Shown: positions 8,507 to 16,403, numbered from the stretch's first letter. The stretch: DNA of 34,729 bases from CAZPKH01 sp964587165 (GCA_964587165.1 CAZPKH010000019.1:1-34729); one strand, 5' to 3'. Program-made: numbers and translations. The notes: generated by a model not told the origin, from the letters alone.

Positions 8507-9604
8507 ATGGCCAGATTCACCAAATGCCCCGGATGCGGCAGGCGAATCGACAGCAGCTTCACCTACTGTCCTTACTGCGGCTGTGCTCCTTACCGCGACG
8601 AGCCGAGCGGCACCACAGCCGCCGACGGGCCACGCCGCAGCAGCGGGTGCGGGCCGGTGATCTACAGCTTCTTCATAGTGCTTCTGGCCGGAGCATTAGG
8701 TCTGGGAGCCTACTATTACTTTGCCTACGCCTCTCATCCCGAGCCCGTAGTGGTGACCGACCGGCTTCGCGCCACCGCAGCAGCATACCCTGAGCTCGGA
8801 GAGTTTTACCACGGCGTCGCCCAAGGGCATCGCGACGGGCAGACCTACTATTTCGACACCCACGGCAATCTTGTCGACCCGCCCTCCGACCCTGAGCTGA
8901 TGAGCCGCCACACCCCCGACGACAATCGCCTGCAGCGCATAGAGCGCGGCGGACGGTGGGGAGCAATCGACCGCGACACCCGCGACACAGTAATAAAACC
9001 GATTTACTCCACTCTCGGCAACTTCTACGACGGCCTCGCCCTTGCCACAATAAAATTCGGCGACCCGTCGATGCCCGAATACTGCTGCTTCTACGGCTAT
9101 GTGGACACTCGCGGCGCCCACACCTTCACCCCCGAGCAGTTTGAGCAGGTGCAGCGTGCCGGTGCTACCGCATCGAGGCGCGAGTATATCGCGTCGCTCC
9201 CTAAAGGGATCACCCTTACATCCCTCGGACTACCCCCGGGGCTTAAAAAAGTGATAATAACACAAGATTCTCTCGGTCGGGTCGAGCTGCAGTTCGACCA
9301 TCGCGGAGTGCTCACACACTGCGATGCCGACATGCCCGGCATGCGAGGCGTAAGCATCGGAGTGGCCGACGGTTTTATCTCGTCGATGACCAACAGTTCC
9401 GACTCCATAATACGCCATTATCGCTATGTGCGCGAACCGTCAGGCCCACACTCCGAGACAATCATCCGCCAGGGCTCCGACGGGCGCCGTCAGGTCGGAT
9501 CCATCGAATACTCCGCCGACGACGGCACCGTGACCCACTTCAGCATAGAGTGGCTGCCCGTCCTGTCGGCCCCCGGAGTATCTTACAAATCAATCAAGTG
9601 GTAA
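8507..9604 (+). CDS. Zinc-ribbon, single-pass membrane protein with WG-like repeat
   Basis: The 365-residue protein begins with a short zinc ribbon, CPGC at about residues 8-11 and CPYC at about 21-24. A membrane segment follows (about 48-70), then a large, probably extracytoplasmic region. In that region GGRWGAIDRDTRD followed by VIKPIYSTLGNFYDGLA (about 146-180) has the look of a WG repeat (Trp-Gly, then a phrase meaning 'return to the same form'). The C-terminal 150 residues resemble the YxxDG-type beta repeats seen in bacterial surface proteins. No enzymatic motif is visible. It probably shares a transcript with the TlpA-like gene. Confidence 0.78.
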   Translation: MARFTKCPGCGRRIDSSFTYCPYCGCAPYRDEPSGTTAADGPRRSSGCGPVIYSFFIVLLAGALGLGAYYYFAYASHPEPVVVTDRLRATAAAYPELGEFYHGVAQGHRDGQTYYFDTHGNLVDPPSDPELMSRHTPDDNRLQRIERGGRWGAIDRDTRDTVIKPIYSTLGNFYDGLALATIKFGDPSMPEYCCFYGYVDTRGAHTFTPEQFEQVQRAGATASRREYIASLPKGITLTSLGLPPGLKKVIITQDSLGRVELQFDHRGVLTHCDADMPGMRGVSIGVADGFISSMTNSSDSIIRHYRYVREPSGPHSETIIRQGSDGRRQVGSIEYSADDGTVTHFSIEWLPVLSAPGVSYKSIKW

Positions 9605-9682
9605 AATCCTGCCAACAAATGTTAACGATTGTTTAGATTAGCTAAATAATCGCTATCTGCATGGGAATTTGAAAAATTTTAC

Positions 9683-9690
9683 TATATTTG
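9683..9690 (+). promoter_or_regulatory. Promoter -7 element for the structured RNA
   Basis: TATATTTG is an exact match to TAnnTTTG. Transcription would begin near 9696. No convincing upstream TTTG box was found at the usual distance. Confidence 0.6.
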
Positions 9691-9695
9691 CATAC

Positions 9696-9970
9696 AGTTA
9701 ACCGAAGATACCAGCAAAGACACAACTATCACCAACTTTCGTAGGATAATTGCGCGTTCTTTGCCCGCACCGGATCAGAGCGATCAGCGGTGTGCTATGG
9801 CGAGAGCTTTAGTGTGGCATCTACCGGGTGTATCACCCGACGCGAAGCATACGGACAATGTGATGCAACGACTGAAAAAAATTAATTATTCGTGACAAGC
9901 AACAACAAAATAAGTGAATCATAGGTTAGGAATCCGGCCGCTCGAGAGAGTCGCAGGATTTCATTTTTTT
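9696..9970 (+). ncRNA. Candidate structured non-coding RNA of about 275 nt
   Basis: This stretch has no convincing protein gene but folds by eye into several helices. GCAAAGA (9714-9720) pairs with TCTTTGC (9758-9764), enclosing a second imperfect helix. CGCACCG (9766-9772) pairs with CGGTGTG (9788-9794), with an inner GATC/GATC pair. A GAGA tetraloop hairpin spans about 9795-9813. CGGGTG/CACCCG (9825-9839) is capped by GCATC/GATGC (9817-9821 with 9862-9866). It is bounded by a -7 promoter element and by an intrinsic terminator. Size and bounds would suit a 6S-type or Bacteroidales-1-type RNA, but I could not match either. A 32-codon frame at 9797-9895 overlaps it and is the alternative reading. 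Confidence 0.55.
9929..9970 (+). terminator. Intrinsic terminator of the structured RNA
   Basis: GGAATCC (9929-9935) pairs with GGATTTC (9956-9962) around an inner GAGA-capped helix, followed by seven T at 9964-9970. Confidence 0.75.
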
Positions 9971-9984
9971 GAGCCTACTTTCTC

Positions 9985-10179
9985 TTATCCTAACAACAGT
10001 AACGCAACAGCATACAGTGCCATAAAAATGATCCAATAAGCGACGAGTTGCAGCGTTGTAGCCAACCACTTAGCCGACACCCTCTTTTTAATTATTCTAT
10101 CCACCGGCTGACTCACGACTACAAAAACGGCGCAAACAACGAGAATTACTACCCCTATCACTAATTTATCATTATCCAT
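9985..10179 (-). CDS. Small two-pass membrane protein, function unknown
   Basis: This 64-residue frame encodes two hydrophobic segments (about 6-24 and 41-63) joined by a basic loop, giving an N-out/C-out or N-in/C-in hairpin in the inner membrane. It is short, but an exact TACCTTTG promoter element lies 41 bp upstream at 10227-10220 on the same strand, which supports it as a real gene. It converges on the structured RNA and is divergent from gapA. No family is recognised. Confidence 0.6.
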   Translation of the reverse strand: MDNDKLVIGVVILVVCAVFVVVSQPVDRIIKKRVSAKWLATTLQLVAYWIIFMALYAVALLLLG

Positions 10180-10219
10180 AATACACTGTTTATCTATAGG
10201 CGACTTTCTAAACCTCGGG

Positions 10220-10227
10220 CAAAGGTA
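10220..10227 (-). promoter_or_regulatory. Promoter -7 element for the 64-residue membrane protein
   Basis: The minus strand reads TACCTTTG, matching TAnnTTTG. The predicted leader is about 34 nt. The element is the main reason to believe the small gene. Confidence 0.55.
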
Positions 10228-10343
10228 GTCTTTTTTTTGCGAAAAGTTGGCGTATGGACATATGCAAGATCAACATGCCACAACCACCCAAATAAAATTA
10301 AGGAAATTTTTCCGTATAATCGTTAAATTTGTCGGTTACAATA

Positions 10344-10374
10344 TTTGACGTATCAGAAAAAAGTCGTAATTTTG
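10344..10374 (+). promoter_or_regulatory. Full-consensus promoter of gapA
   Basis: TTTG at 10344-10347, a spacer of exactly 19 bp and TAATTTTG at 10367-10374 give a full match to the Bacteroidota housekeeping promoter. Transcription should start near 10381, leaving a leader of about 100 nt. That leader contains an inverted repeat GCCTGC/GCAGGC (about 10389-10426) around a GC-rich loop. Confidence 0.85.
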
Positions 10375-10479
10375 CGGCGATTAAACGCGCCTGCAGCGCC
10401 GCCGTGCTTCGGCCCGGAGCAGGCATACTAAGGTAAAATACTACAATTCAACAAAATACTTCTAATTTAATTCACGACT

Positions 10480-11490
10480 ATGACAAAAGTTGGTATTAAC
10501 GGTTTCGGCCGTATCGGTCGTTTCGTATTCCGCGCATCGACAAAGCGCGACGACATCGAGGTAGTTGCAATCAACGACCTTCTCCCCGTAGACTACATGG
10601 CATACATGCTCAAATACGACACAATGCATGGCCGCTTCGACGGTACCGTTGACTACGACATGGAGAAAGGCCTCCTGATCGTAAACGGCAAAGAGATCCG
10701 CGTGACAGCTTGCCGCGACCCCAAAGAGATCGCTTGGGGCGAAGTAGGCGCCGAGTACGTAGTTGAATCGACCGGCCTCTTCCTCACCAAAGAGAAAGCT
10801 CAGGCACACATCGAAGCCGGTGCCAAATATGTCGTTATGTCGGCTCCCTCGAAAGACGACACCCCCATGTTCGTAGTGGGCGTGAACGATCAGACATACG
10901 TTAAAGGCACACAGTTCGTATCGAACGCTTCCTGCACCACCAACTGCCTTGCCCCCATCGCCAAGGTGCTCAACGACAAGTTCGGCATCGTAGAGGGTCT
11001 TATGACAACCGTACACTCCACAACAGCTACCCAGAAGACCGTCGACGGTCCTTCGATGAAAGACTGGCGTGGTGGCCGCGCTGCTTCGGGCAACATCATC
11101 CCCTCAAGCACAGGTGCTGCCAAGGCTGTAGGTAAAGTGATCCCCGAGCTCAACGGCAAGCTCACAGGTATCTCGATGCGTGTCCCCACCCTCGACGTAT
11201 CTGTTGTCGACCTGACCGTCAACCTCGCTAAACCCGCTACCAAAGAGGACATCTGCAACGCCATGAAAGAGGCTGCTGCCGGTGAGCTCAAAGGTGTGCT
11301 CGGCTACACTGAGGATGCTGTCGTTTCTTCCGACTTCCTCGGTTGCCCCCTCACCTCGATCTTCGACGCCAACGCCGGTGTTTACCTCACCGACAAGTTC
11401 GTCAAAGTGATCTCCTGGTACGACAACGAGATCGGCTACTCGAACAAAGTGCTCGATCTGATCGCTCAGATGAAGAAAGTGAACGGCTAA
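10480..11490 (+). CDS. gapA: Glyceraldehyde-3-phosphate dehydrogenase, type I
   Basis: The 336-residue cytosolic enzyme oxidises glyceraldehyde-3-phosphate to 1,3-bisphosphoglycerate with NAD+ and phosphate. It has the Rossmann start VGINGFGRIGR, the catalytic-cysteine motif SNASCTTNCLAP (Cys152), the catalytic-histidine region TTVHSTTATQKTVDGPS and the C-terminal SWYDNEIGYSNKVLDL. Length and motifs are those of canonical GapA. It stands alone between a full-consensus promoter and an intrinsic terminator, and it uses a narrow set of codons compared with its neighbours, as expected of a highly expressed gene. Confidence 0.98.
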   Translation: MTKVGINGFGRIGRFVFRASTKRDDIEVVAINDLLPVDYMAYMLKYDTMHGRFDGTVDYDMEKGLLIVNGKEIRVTACRDPKEIAWGEVGAEYVVESTGLFLTKEKAQAHIEAGAKYVVMSAPSKDDTPMFVVGVNDQTYVKGTQFVSNASCTTNCLAPIAKVLNDKFGIVEGLMTTVHSTTATQKTVDGPSMKDWRGGRAASGNIIPSSTGAAKAVGKVIPELNGKLTGISMRVPTLDVSVVDLTVNLAKPATKEDICNAMKEAAAGELKGVLGYTEDAVVSSDFLGCPLTSIFDANAGVYLTDKFVKVISWYDNEIGYSNKVLDLIAQMKKVNG

Positions 11491-11514
11491 TACCCGATCA
11501 ATCTCAATACACAA

Positions 11515-11552
11515 AGAGGCTGCACTCGCTCGCGGGTGCAGCTTCTCTTTTT
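11515..11552 (+). terminator. Intrinsic terminator after gapA
   Basis: AGAGGCTGCAC (11515-11525) pairs with GTGCAGCTTCTCT (11536-11548) with a run of T to 11552. It may also stop the converging minus-strand operon that ends at 11574, although the T run on that side is weak. Confidence 0.88.
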
Positions 11553-11573
11553 GCTATATGGAGATAGTGATGA

Positions 11574-12017
11574 TCAGTTGGCGGACACGACGGCTACGTA
11601 GCGCACGGAGTCGGTCGCGAGGATATGATACCACGAAGTGCCGGCGGCGGTGTGTTCGAGGCGCACAAATATCGGCACAACGCGGCTGCTGCGCACAGCC
11701 AAAAGCGTATCGGAGGCGGTGACGGTAAGCGATGCGTCAATATCGGTCGCGATGTCGATAAACCTTGTGCTCCCGTCCGGCCCCTCCACTACCATTACTC
11801 CGGGCCGGTCATAGCGAAGCGACAGCGAACCGTCGGTAGCCACGATGCGCGGCGTAGGGTCGGCTACCTCCGGAGAGAAGTCGTAGCTGTCAGGGGATTC
11901 ACCACCCTCATCCACCGAGGGCGGAGGGAGCACCCCGGTGCGGTCAGGCTCATCATCGTGGCTGCACGCGGGCAGGATAATGGCAAGCGGCAGCAGCAGG
12001 GCATAGAGAAGTTTCAT
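11574..12017 (-). CDS. Small lipoprotein, function unknown
   Basis: The 147-residue product has a lipoprotein signal peptide with lipobox LPAC (Cys18), followed by an acidic, proline-rich linker and a small beta-rich domain. The ATG at 12017 is chosen over a longer frame because it places the signal peptide at the N-terminus and overlaps the stop of the upstream endonuclease-like gene by the four bases ATGA. Last gene of the lgt-side minus-strand cluster. No family is recognised. Confidence 0.72.
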   Translation of the reverse strand: MKLLYALLLPLAIILPACSHDDEPDRTGVLPPPSVDEGGESPDSYDFSPEVADPTPRIVATDGSLSLRYDRPGVMVVEGPDGSTRFIDIATDIDASLTVTASDTLLAVRSSRVVPIFVRLEHTAAGTSWYHILATDSVRYVAVVSAN

Positions 12018-13066
12018 GGCAAAATCTCGATTATCAGTTTTCCGCGGGTGCCGTCGGGGCATTTGAATGTAATCTCATGACGACCGTCGCTCAGCTGCTC
12101 CACACCTATCTTGCCATCGGACACTTCCGAGCTGTCGATGCTCCATACTGCCGTGTCCGGGACATACGGCGACAGAAAATGAATAGTGCGGTCAGCGGAC
12201 CGGTAGTACACCGGGCGGAGGTTTGTCGGCTCGTCGGGTGCGTCAGGATTATCGGGGTCGACGGCAGGCGGAAGCACACTCTGTCCTTTGAGCTCGCCCC
12301 ATAAGTATTCTACAAGCTCCGGGCGCTCCACAAACGGATTGACATTGTCCTGCAGCGCAGCGACCGCCTCCATGCGTGCGCGCTCCACAGCGTCGGGCGG
12401 ATCTGCACGGTGCCAGCTCAGCAGCGTCTCGACGCCGTAATCACTAAAAAACGGATAGCTCCGGCGGTTGAGTATCAGCCGACAGTCGATATGCCACATC
12501 TGCGTGGGGTAAAGCGTGACCATATAGAATATCGCGCGGGCGAAGTCGCCTCGCCACCGCAGAGGGGGTGTGTAGCAGGCGGTACGTGTCGACTCATCGC
12601 CGGGCACCGGGATACGGAGTGTACCGAAATCGCCGGCAGCCGAAGGATCAGCCTGACCGGGAGCAAACCCCGGCACTTCAGCACCAAGAGCATCGGCATC
12701 GGTAGCCTCGACAGTCACGATATTATGGAGATCGACCCGCAGGGTGTCGCCGAAATCCTGGCTATAGCTCCACCACGACGGCCGCGCGATATGAAACGGC
12801 TGCAGATCGGCCTCCACATCGGCACGACTGCGGGCGGATGCACGCAGATAGCTGTGCACGCGCGCAGTGCCGTCCGTATCACGGTAAGAGTCAATGCTTA
12901 GCGCTTCGTCCGGCTCGGCAAGACGCGCAGGGCGATAATGCTCGCGGATGGCTCGCATAAGAGCCTCGCCGGCGTGAGCAGTGAGCGGATCCTGAGCGTG
13001 AAGCGATATGCACGTCGCCGGCAGAAGCAACGCACACAGAAGCAGTAAGCGCAGCGATCGGATCAT
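12014..13066 (-). CDS. Secreted endonuclease I family protein with divergent active site
   Basis: The 350-residue protein has a signal peptide (cleavage likely after the HAQ near residue 25). It shows the endonuclease I fold signatures: RGDFARAIFYM near 170-182, LLSWHRADPPDAVERARMEAV near 215-235 and NPFVERPELVEYLW near 242-256. Family members are secreted, metal-dependent nucleases for DNA and RNA. The metal and catalytic block is altered. FHIARPSWW (His92) stands where EHSFPKSWW-like sequence is usual, and the VNxxRSN-like stretch after DLHN is replaced by ATDADALG. Nuclease activity is therefore uncertain. About 95 C-terminal residues form an extra domain. It overlaps its neighbours on both sides by four bases. 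Confidence 0.78.
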   Translation of the reverse strand: MIRSLRLLLLCALLLPATCISLHAQDPLTAHAGEALMRAIREHYRPARLAEPDEALSIDSYRDTDGTARVHSYLRASARSRADVEADLQPFHIARPSWWSYSQDFGDTLRVDLHNIVTVEATDADALGAEVPGFAPGQADPSAAGDFGTLRIPVPGDESTRTACYTPPLRWRGDFARAIFYMVTLYPTQMWHIDCRLILNRRSYPFFSDYGVETLLSWHRADPPDAVERARMEAVAALQDNVNPFVERPELVEYLWGELKGQSVLPPAVDPDNPDAPDEPTNLRPVYYRSADRTIHFLSPYVPDTAVWSIDSSEVSDGKIGVEQLSDGRHEITFKCPDGTRGKLIIEILP

Positions 13067-14148
13067 TGGGCAGCCTTGCGGTAGAGCACTATCGCAATGA
13101 TAGTGTATAGAATATTAGGTATCCACATAGCCACCATAGGCGACGTGAGCCCCGACACTGCGAACGACTGCGTGACACCCATGAAAAGTATATAGCTGAA
13201 GCTCAGCACCAGACCGATACCGATGTTTATACCCATACCCCCTTTCACCTTGCGCGACGACAGCGACATGCCTATCACCGTAAGGATAAATGCGGCAGCC
13301 GTCATGGCGTAGCGGCGGTGGTACTCTATCTCAAACGCCTCGATATTGGCCACTCCGCGCTCCTTCTGCCTCTGTATGTACGAGCGGAGCTCGGGGGTGG
13401 TGAGGGTCTCGTTGTCGTGCTTGGAGATAAGGAAGTCGCGCGGTTCTATCTCGATTATGGTGTCGAGGCGCGATCCGCGGGTTATCACCTCGCGGTTGCC
13501 CTTGAGGTCGCGTATCATATAGTCGCGCACCTGCCAGCGGTACAGGGTATCCCAGCGTATGGACTGGGCCGTGAGACGCGATACAAGCTTCTTTCCGTCG
13601 AACGACTCGAGCGAGAATTTGTAGCCGGTCTTTTCGCGCGAGTCGTAGCGGCTCATGTAGGCTATCTGGCCGGGCGACACCTGCATCTGGATATTCGAGC
13701 CGTACTCCACCTTGCGGTTTTTGACGTAAGTATTCTGAAAATTAAGCCTTTCGATATTGGCCGGAGGGATAACGTAGGCACTTAGCACGAAGCTTAGCGC
13801 AGCGATCACAGCTGCCGACACCATATACGGTACAAGCAGTCGCGAGAAGCTCATGCCCGTCGACATCATAGCGATGATCTCCGAGCGATCGGCAAGACGC
13901 GAAGTGAAGAATATCACCGCAATAAACGTAAAGAGAGGCGAGAATTGATTGGCGAAATACGGCAGGAAGTTCACGAAATAGTCGAACACCGTCTCCTTGA
14001 TCGGTGCTTTAAGGAAAGCATCAAGTTTCTCGTTTATGTCGAAGATTATCGTGATCGCCAGAATCAGGATTATGGCAAACACATATGTGCCGAGAAACTG
14101 CTTTATGATATAGATATCCAGCCGCTTGGGCTTCAGACTGAACTTCAT
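13063..14148 (-). CDS. LptF/LptG (YjgP/YjgQ) family permease
   Basis: This 361-residue protein has the layout of the LPS-export permeases: three N-terminal membrane segments (about 16-36, 58-78 and 100-120), a soluble periplasmic beta-jellyroll-like region (about 130-265) and three C-terminal membrane segments (about 280-355). In the Lpt system such a protein with LptB drives lipopolysaccharide from the inner membrane to the periplasmic bridge. Bacteroidota often have several copies, so LptF versus LptG cannot be decided here. It follows tgt by 34 bp and overlaps the endonuclease-like gene by four bases. Confidence 0.9.
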   Translation of the reverse strand: MKFSLKPKRLDIYIIKQFLGTYVFAIILILAITIIFDINEKLDAFLKAPIKETVFDYFVNFLPYFANQFSPLFTFIAVIFFTSRLADRSEIIAMMSTGMSFSRLLVPYMVSAAVIAALSFVLSAYVIPPANIERLNFQNTYVKNRKVEYGSNIQMQVSPGQIAYMSRYDSREKTGYKFSLESFDGKKLVSRLTAQSIRWDTLYRWQVRDYMIRDLKGNREVITRGSRLDTIIEIEPRDFLISKHDNETLTTPELRSYIQRQKERGVANIEAFEIEYHRRYAMTAAAFILTVIGMSLSSRKVKGGMGINIGIGLVLSFSYILFMGVTQSFAVSGLTSPMVAMWIPNILYTIIAIVLYRKAAQ

Positions 14149-14182
14149 CTGTCGGGATTTTGAAAACAGTATATTAACGCGC

Positions 14183-15313
14183 TCAGAGGCGGCGGGTCAC
14201 ACATTCGAGCATCTCGCGCTTCCACCGTGCGAAGGTGCCCGCCTGAATCTGCCGTCGCGCTTCGGCTGTAAGCCACAGATAGAAAGCAAGATTGTGTATC
14301 GATGCTATCTGCATGGCCAGCAGCTCGTCGGCTATGAACAGATGGCGCAGGTAGGCGCGGGAGTATAGACGGTCGACATCGGCCGGCCCGTCCTCCTGTA
14401 TGGGCGAAAAGTCGTCGGCCCACTTGCGGTTGCGCATATTCATTATGCCGTGACGCGTGAAAAGCATGCCGTTGCGGCCGTTGCGGGTAGGCATCACGCA
14501 GTCCATCATATCGACACCGCGGTCTATCGCCTCAAGAATATTTGCCGGAGTGCCTACGCCCATCAGATAGCGCGGACGGTCGGCGGGCAATATATCGTTG
14601 ACCACCTCGATCATCTCATACATCACTTCGGCGGGTTCGCCCACGGCAAGGCCGCCTATAGCGTTGCCGTCGGCACCGAGATCGGCCACAAACTCGGCTG
14701 ATTCGCGCCGCAGATCGGGGTAAGTGACACCCTGCACTATAGGGAAAAACGCCTGGCTGTAGCCGTAAAGCCCCTCGGTCTCCTTATAGTGACGCCAACC
14801 GCGCTCAAGCCAACGGTGAGTCAGGTCGAGCGACTTGCGGGCATAGGCGCGCTCGGCGGTGCCGGGAGGGCACTCATCGAGAGCCATCATTATGTCCGAA
14901 CCGATAGTGCGCTGTATGTCGACCACCTTTTCGGGTGTAAAGAGGTGCTTGGAGCCGTCGATATGGCTGCGGAACTCCACCCCGTCCTCACGCAATTTTC
15001 GACGGTCGGCCAGCGAAAACACTTGAAAGCCACCCGAATCGGTGAGTATCGGGCGCTCCCACCCTATGAACTTATGAAGCCCACCGGCACGGTGAAGTAT
15101 CTCTGTGCCGGGGCGAAGATACAGATGATATGTATTGCCGAGTATTATCTGAGCCCGCACCTGGTCGCGAAGTTCGTGCTGATGCACGGCTTTCACACTC
15201 CCCACTGTGCCTACGGGCATGAATACCGGAGTCTCGATCGTGCCGTGTCCGGTGGTGATCAGTCCGGCGCGTGCAGCCGTACCTTCGGCCGTGGCTTGAA
15301 GTTCAAAATCCAT
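14183..15313 (-). CDS. tgt: tRNA-guanine(34) transglycosylase
   Basis: The 376-residue enzyme exchanges guanine-34 for the queuosine precursor in tRNAs with GUN anticodons. The TIM-barrel motifs are present: NTYHLYLRPG, LTDSGGFQVFSL (catalytic Asp), the VGEP and GVGTPANILEAIDRGVDMMDCVMPTRNGRNG block with the nucleophilic Asp, and the late SYSRAYLRHLF-like and SIHNLAFYLWL segments. The usual zinc-binding CxCxxC that precedes the AYLRHL segment is absent; the sequence there is QEDGPADVDRLYSRAY. Similar replacement may be usual in this phylum. Downstream lptG is 34 bp away. Confidence 0.94.
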   Translation of the reverse strand: MDFELQATAEGTAARAGLITTGHGTIETPVFMPVGTVGSVKAVHQHELRDQVRAQIILGNTYHLYLRPGTEILHRAGGLHKFIGWERPILTDSGGFQVFSLADRRKLREDGVEFRSHIDGSKHLFTPEKVVDIQRTIGSDIMMALDECPPGTAERAYARKSLDLTHRWLERGWRHYKETEGLYGYSQAFFPIVQGVTYPDLRRESAEFVADLGADGNAIGGLAVGEPAEVMYEMIEVVNDILPADRPRYLMGVGTPANILEAIDRGVDMMDCVMPTRNGRNGMLFTRHGIMNMRNRKWADDFSPIQEDGPADVDRLYSRAYLRHLFIADELLAMQIASIHNLAFYLWLTAEARRQIQAGTFARWKREMLECVTRRL

Positions 15314-15320
15314 AAGCTAA

Positions 15321-15513
15321 GTAACTGTTGAAAATTAATTTATACAAAATGCGTGGCGGAAATCGAGAGGAAATCCAAATTTGAAGATAGAGTTTAGCGA
15401 GCTAAACGACTGATGATAATTTGGATTTACGCCGATTTGCGACCGCAGTGTGTATAAAAGATACTTGGTAACAGTGGCTTTGATCATAATATCGTTTAAT
15501 TTTCGACAGTTAC
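15321..15513. repeat. 193-bp imperfect palindromic element
   Basis: The ends form an 18-bp inverted repeat with one mismatch (15321-15338 against 15496-15513). Inside are further matched arms: TTTATACA and neighbouring sequence on the left match the complement of the right arm near 15440-15462, AAATCCAAATT (about 15371-15381) matches AATTTGGATTT (about 15418-15428), and GTTTAG/CTAAAC forms the central hairpin. The right arm carries about 36 extra bases. The right terminal repeat covers the stop codon of lgt at 15510-15512. There is no transposase, so this could be a non-autonomous palindromic element or a large RNA hairpin between lgt and tgt. A 72-codon frame inside it is not credible. Confidence 0.75.
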
Positions 15514-16403
15514 TTGTTTTTCGATTTTGCCGCTGCCGCGTTACCCCCGCCACGCTCGGCAGCTATCTGCTCGGCGAACTTGCCGGGGTAGTCGATATGC
15601 ACTTTGGGGTGGGTGAGCGCCCACATCACAAGGAAGGCACCGGCCAGCACAAACGGTATGCTCAGCAGCTGCCCCATGTTCAGCGTCATTTGGCTCTCAA
15701 AAGCCACCTGGTCGTTCTTGATAAACTCGATGAAGAAGCGCGGCAGGAATATGCCGATGAAAAAAACTCCGAAGATCAGCCCGGGCCGCTCCTGGCAGTT
15801 TTTCTTCCAGTACATCCACATAAGAAGCACAAACAGAGCCGCATAGCAAAGCGCTTCGTAGATAGCGGTAGGGTGCACGGCCTGTCCTTCGTACATCTGA
15901 TGCCACTGGCGCGAGCGCACGAACATAAAACCCCACGGCAGCGTGGTGGCGGTGCCGTAAATCTCGGAGTTCATCAGATTGCCTATTCGTATAAGTGCTC
16001 CTACAAGAGCGATGGCGATCACCAGACGGTCGAAAGTCCATATCGGCGAGCGGCGCGTGGTGAATATCGAGAAAAATATCACACCGATTATCACACCGAT
16101 GGCACCGCCGTGGCTGGCAAGACCGCCCTCCCACACATACAGTATCTCCATCGGGTGCTTGCTGTAGTAGCTCCATTCGTAGAAGAAGCAGTGCCCCAGG
16201 CGCGCTCCTATGATCGTACCTGCCACAACCCACATCAGCAGGATGCTGAGCCAACGCTCGGGAGCTCCCTCGCGCTTGAACATCCGGGCTACGATATTAT
16301 AGCCGAGCAGAAAACCGATGGCAAACATCAGGCCGTACCACCGCACGGTCACTATCGAGTCGATGATATTGGGATCGACATCCCAGACGATATAGTCAAG
16401 CAT
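15510..16403 (-). CDS. lgt: Prolipoprotein diacylglyceryl transferase
   Basis: The 297-residue inner-membrane enzyme transfers diacylglycerol from phosphatidylglycerol to the lipobox cysteine of prolipoproteins, the first step of lipoprotein maturation. The Lgt motifs are visible in order: RWYGLMFA near 22-30, GARLGHCFFYEW, WEGGLASHGGAIG (the family signature region), RIGNLMNSEIYG and HPTAIYEAL. At least seven membrane segments fit the fold. The C-terminus ends in a short basic, alanine-rich tail whose stop codon lies in a palindromic element. It is divergent from pldA. Confidence 0.95.
   Translation of the reverse strand: MLDYIVWDVDPNIIDSIVTVRWYGLMFAIGFLLGYNIVARMFKREGAPERWLSILLMWVVAGTIIGARLGHCFFYEWSYYSKHPMEILYVWEGGLASHGGAIGVIIGVIFFSIFTTRRSPIWTFDRLVIAIALVGALIRIGNLMNSEIYGTATTLPWGFMFVRSRQWHQMYEGQAVHPTAIYEALCYAALFVLLMWMYWKKNCQERPGLIFGVFFIGIFLPRFFIEFIKNDQVAFESQMTLNMGQLLSIPFVLAGAFLVMWALTHPKVHIDYPGKFAEQIAAERGGGNAAAAKSKNK

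Noticed and set aside
9929..9970. tRNA-like or tmRNA 3' end
   Set aside because: The GGTTCGA-type T-arm and a CCA-adjacent acceptor stem are missing; the fold reads better as a terminator. No tRNA gene was found anywhere in the window.
15335..15553. 72-codon minus-strand frame between lgt and tgt
   Set aside because: It lies almost wholly within the palindromic element and overlaps the end of lgt; it is a by-product of the inverted repeat.
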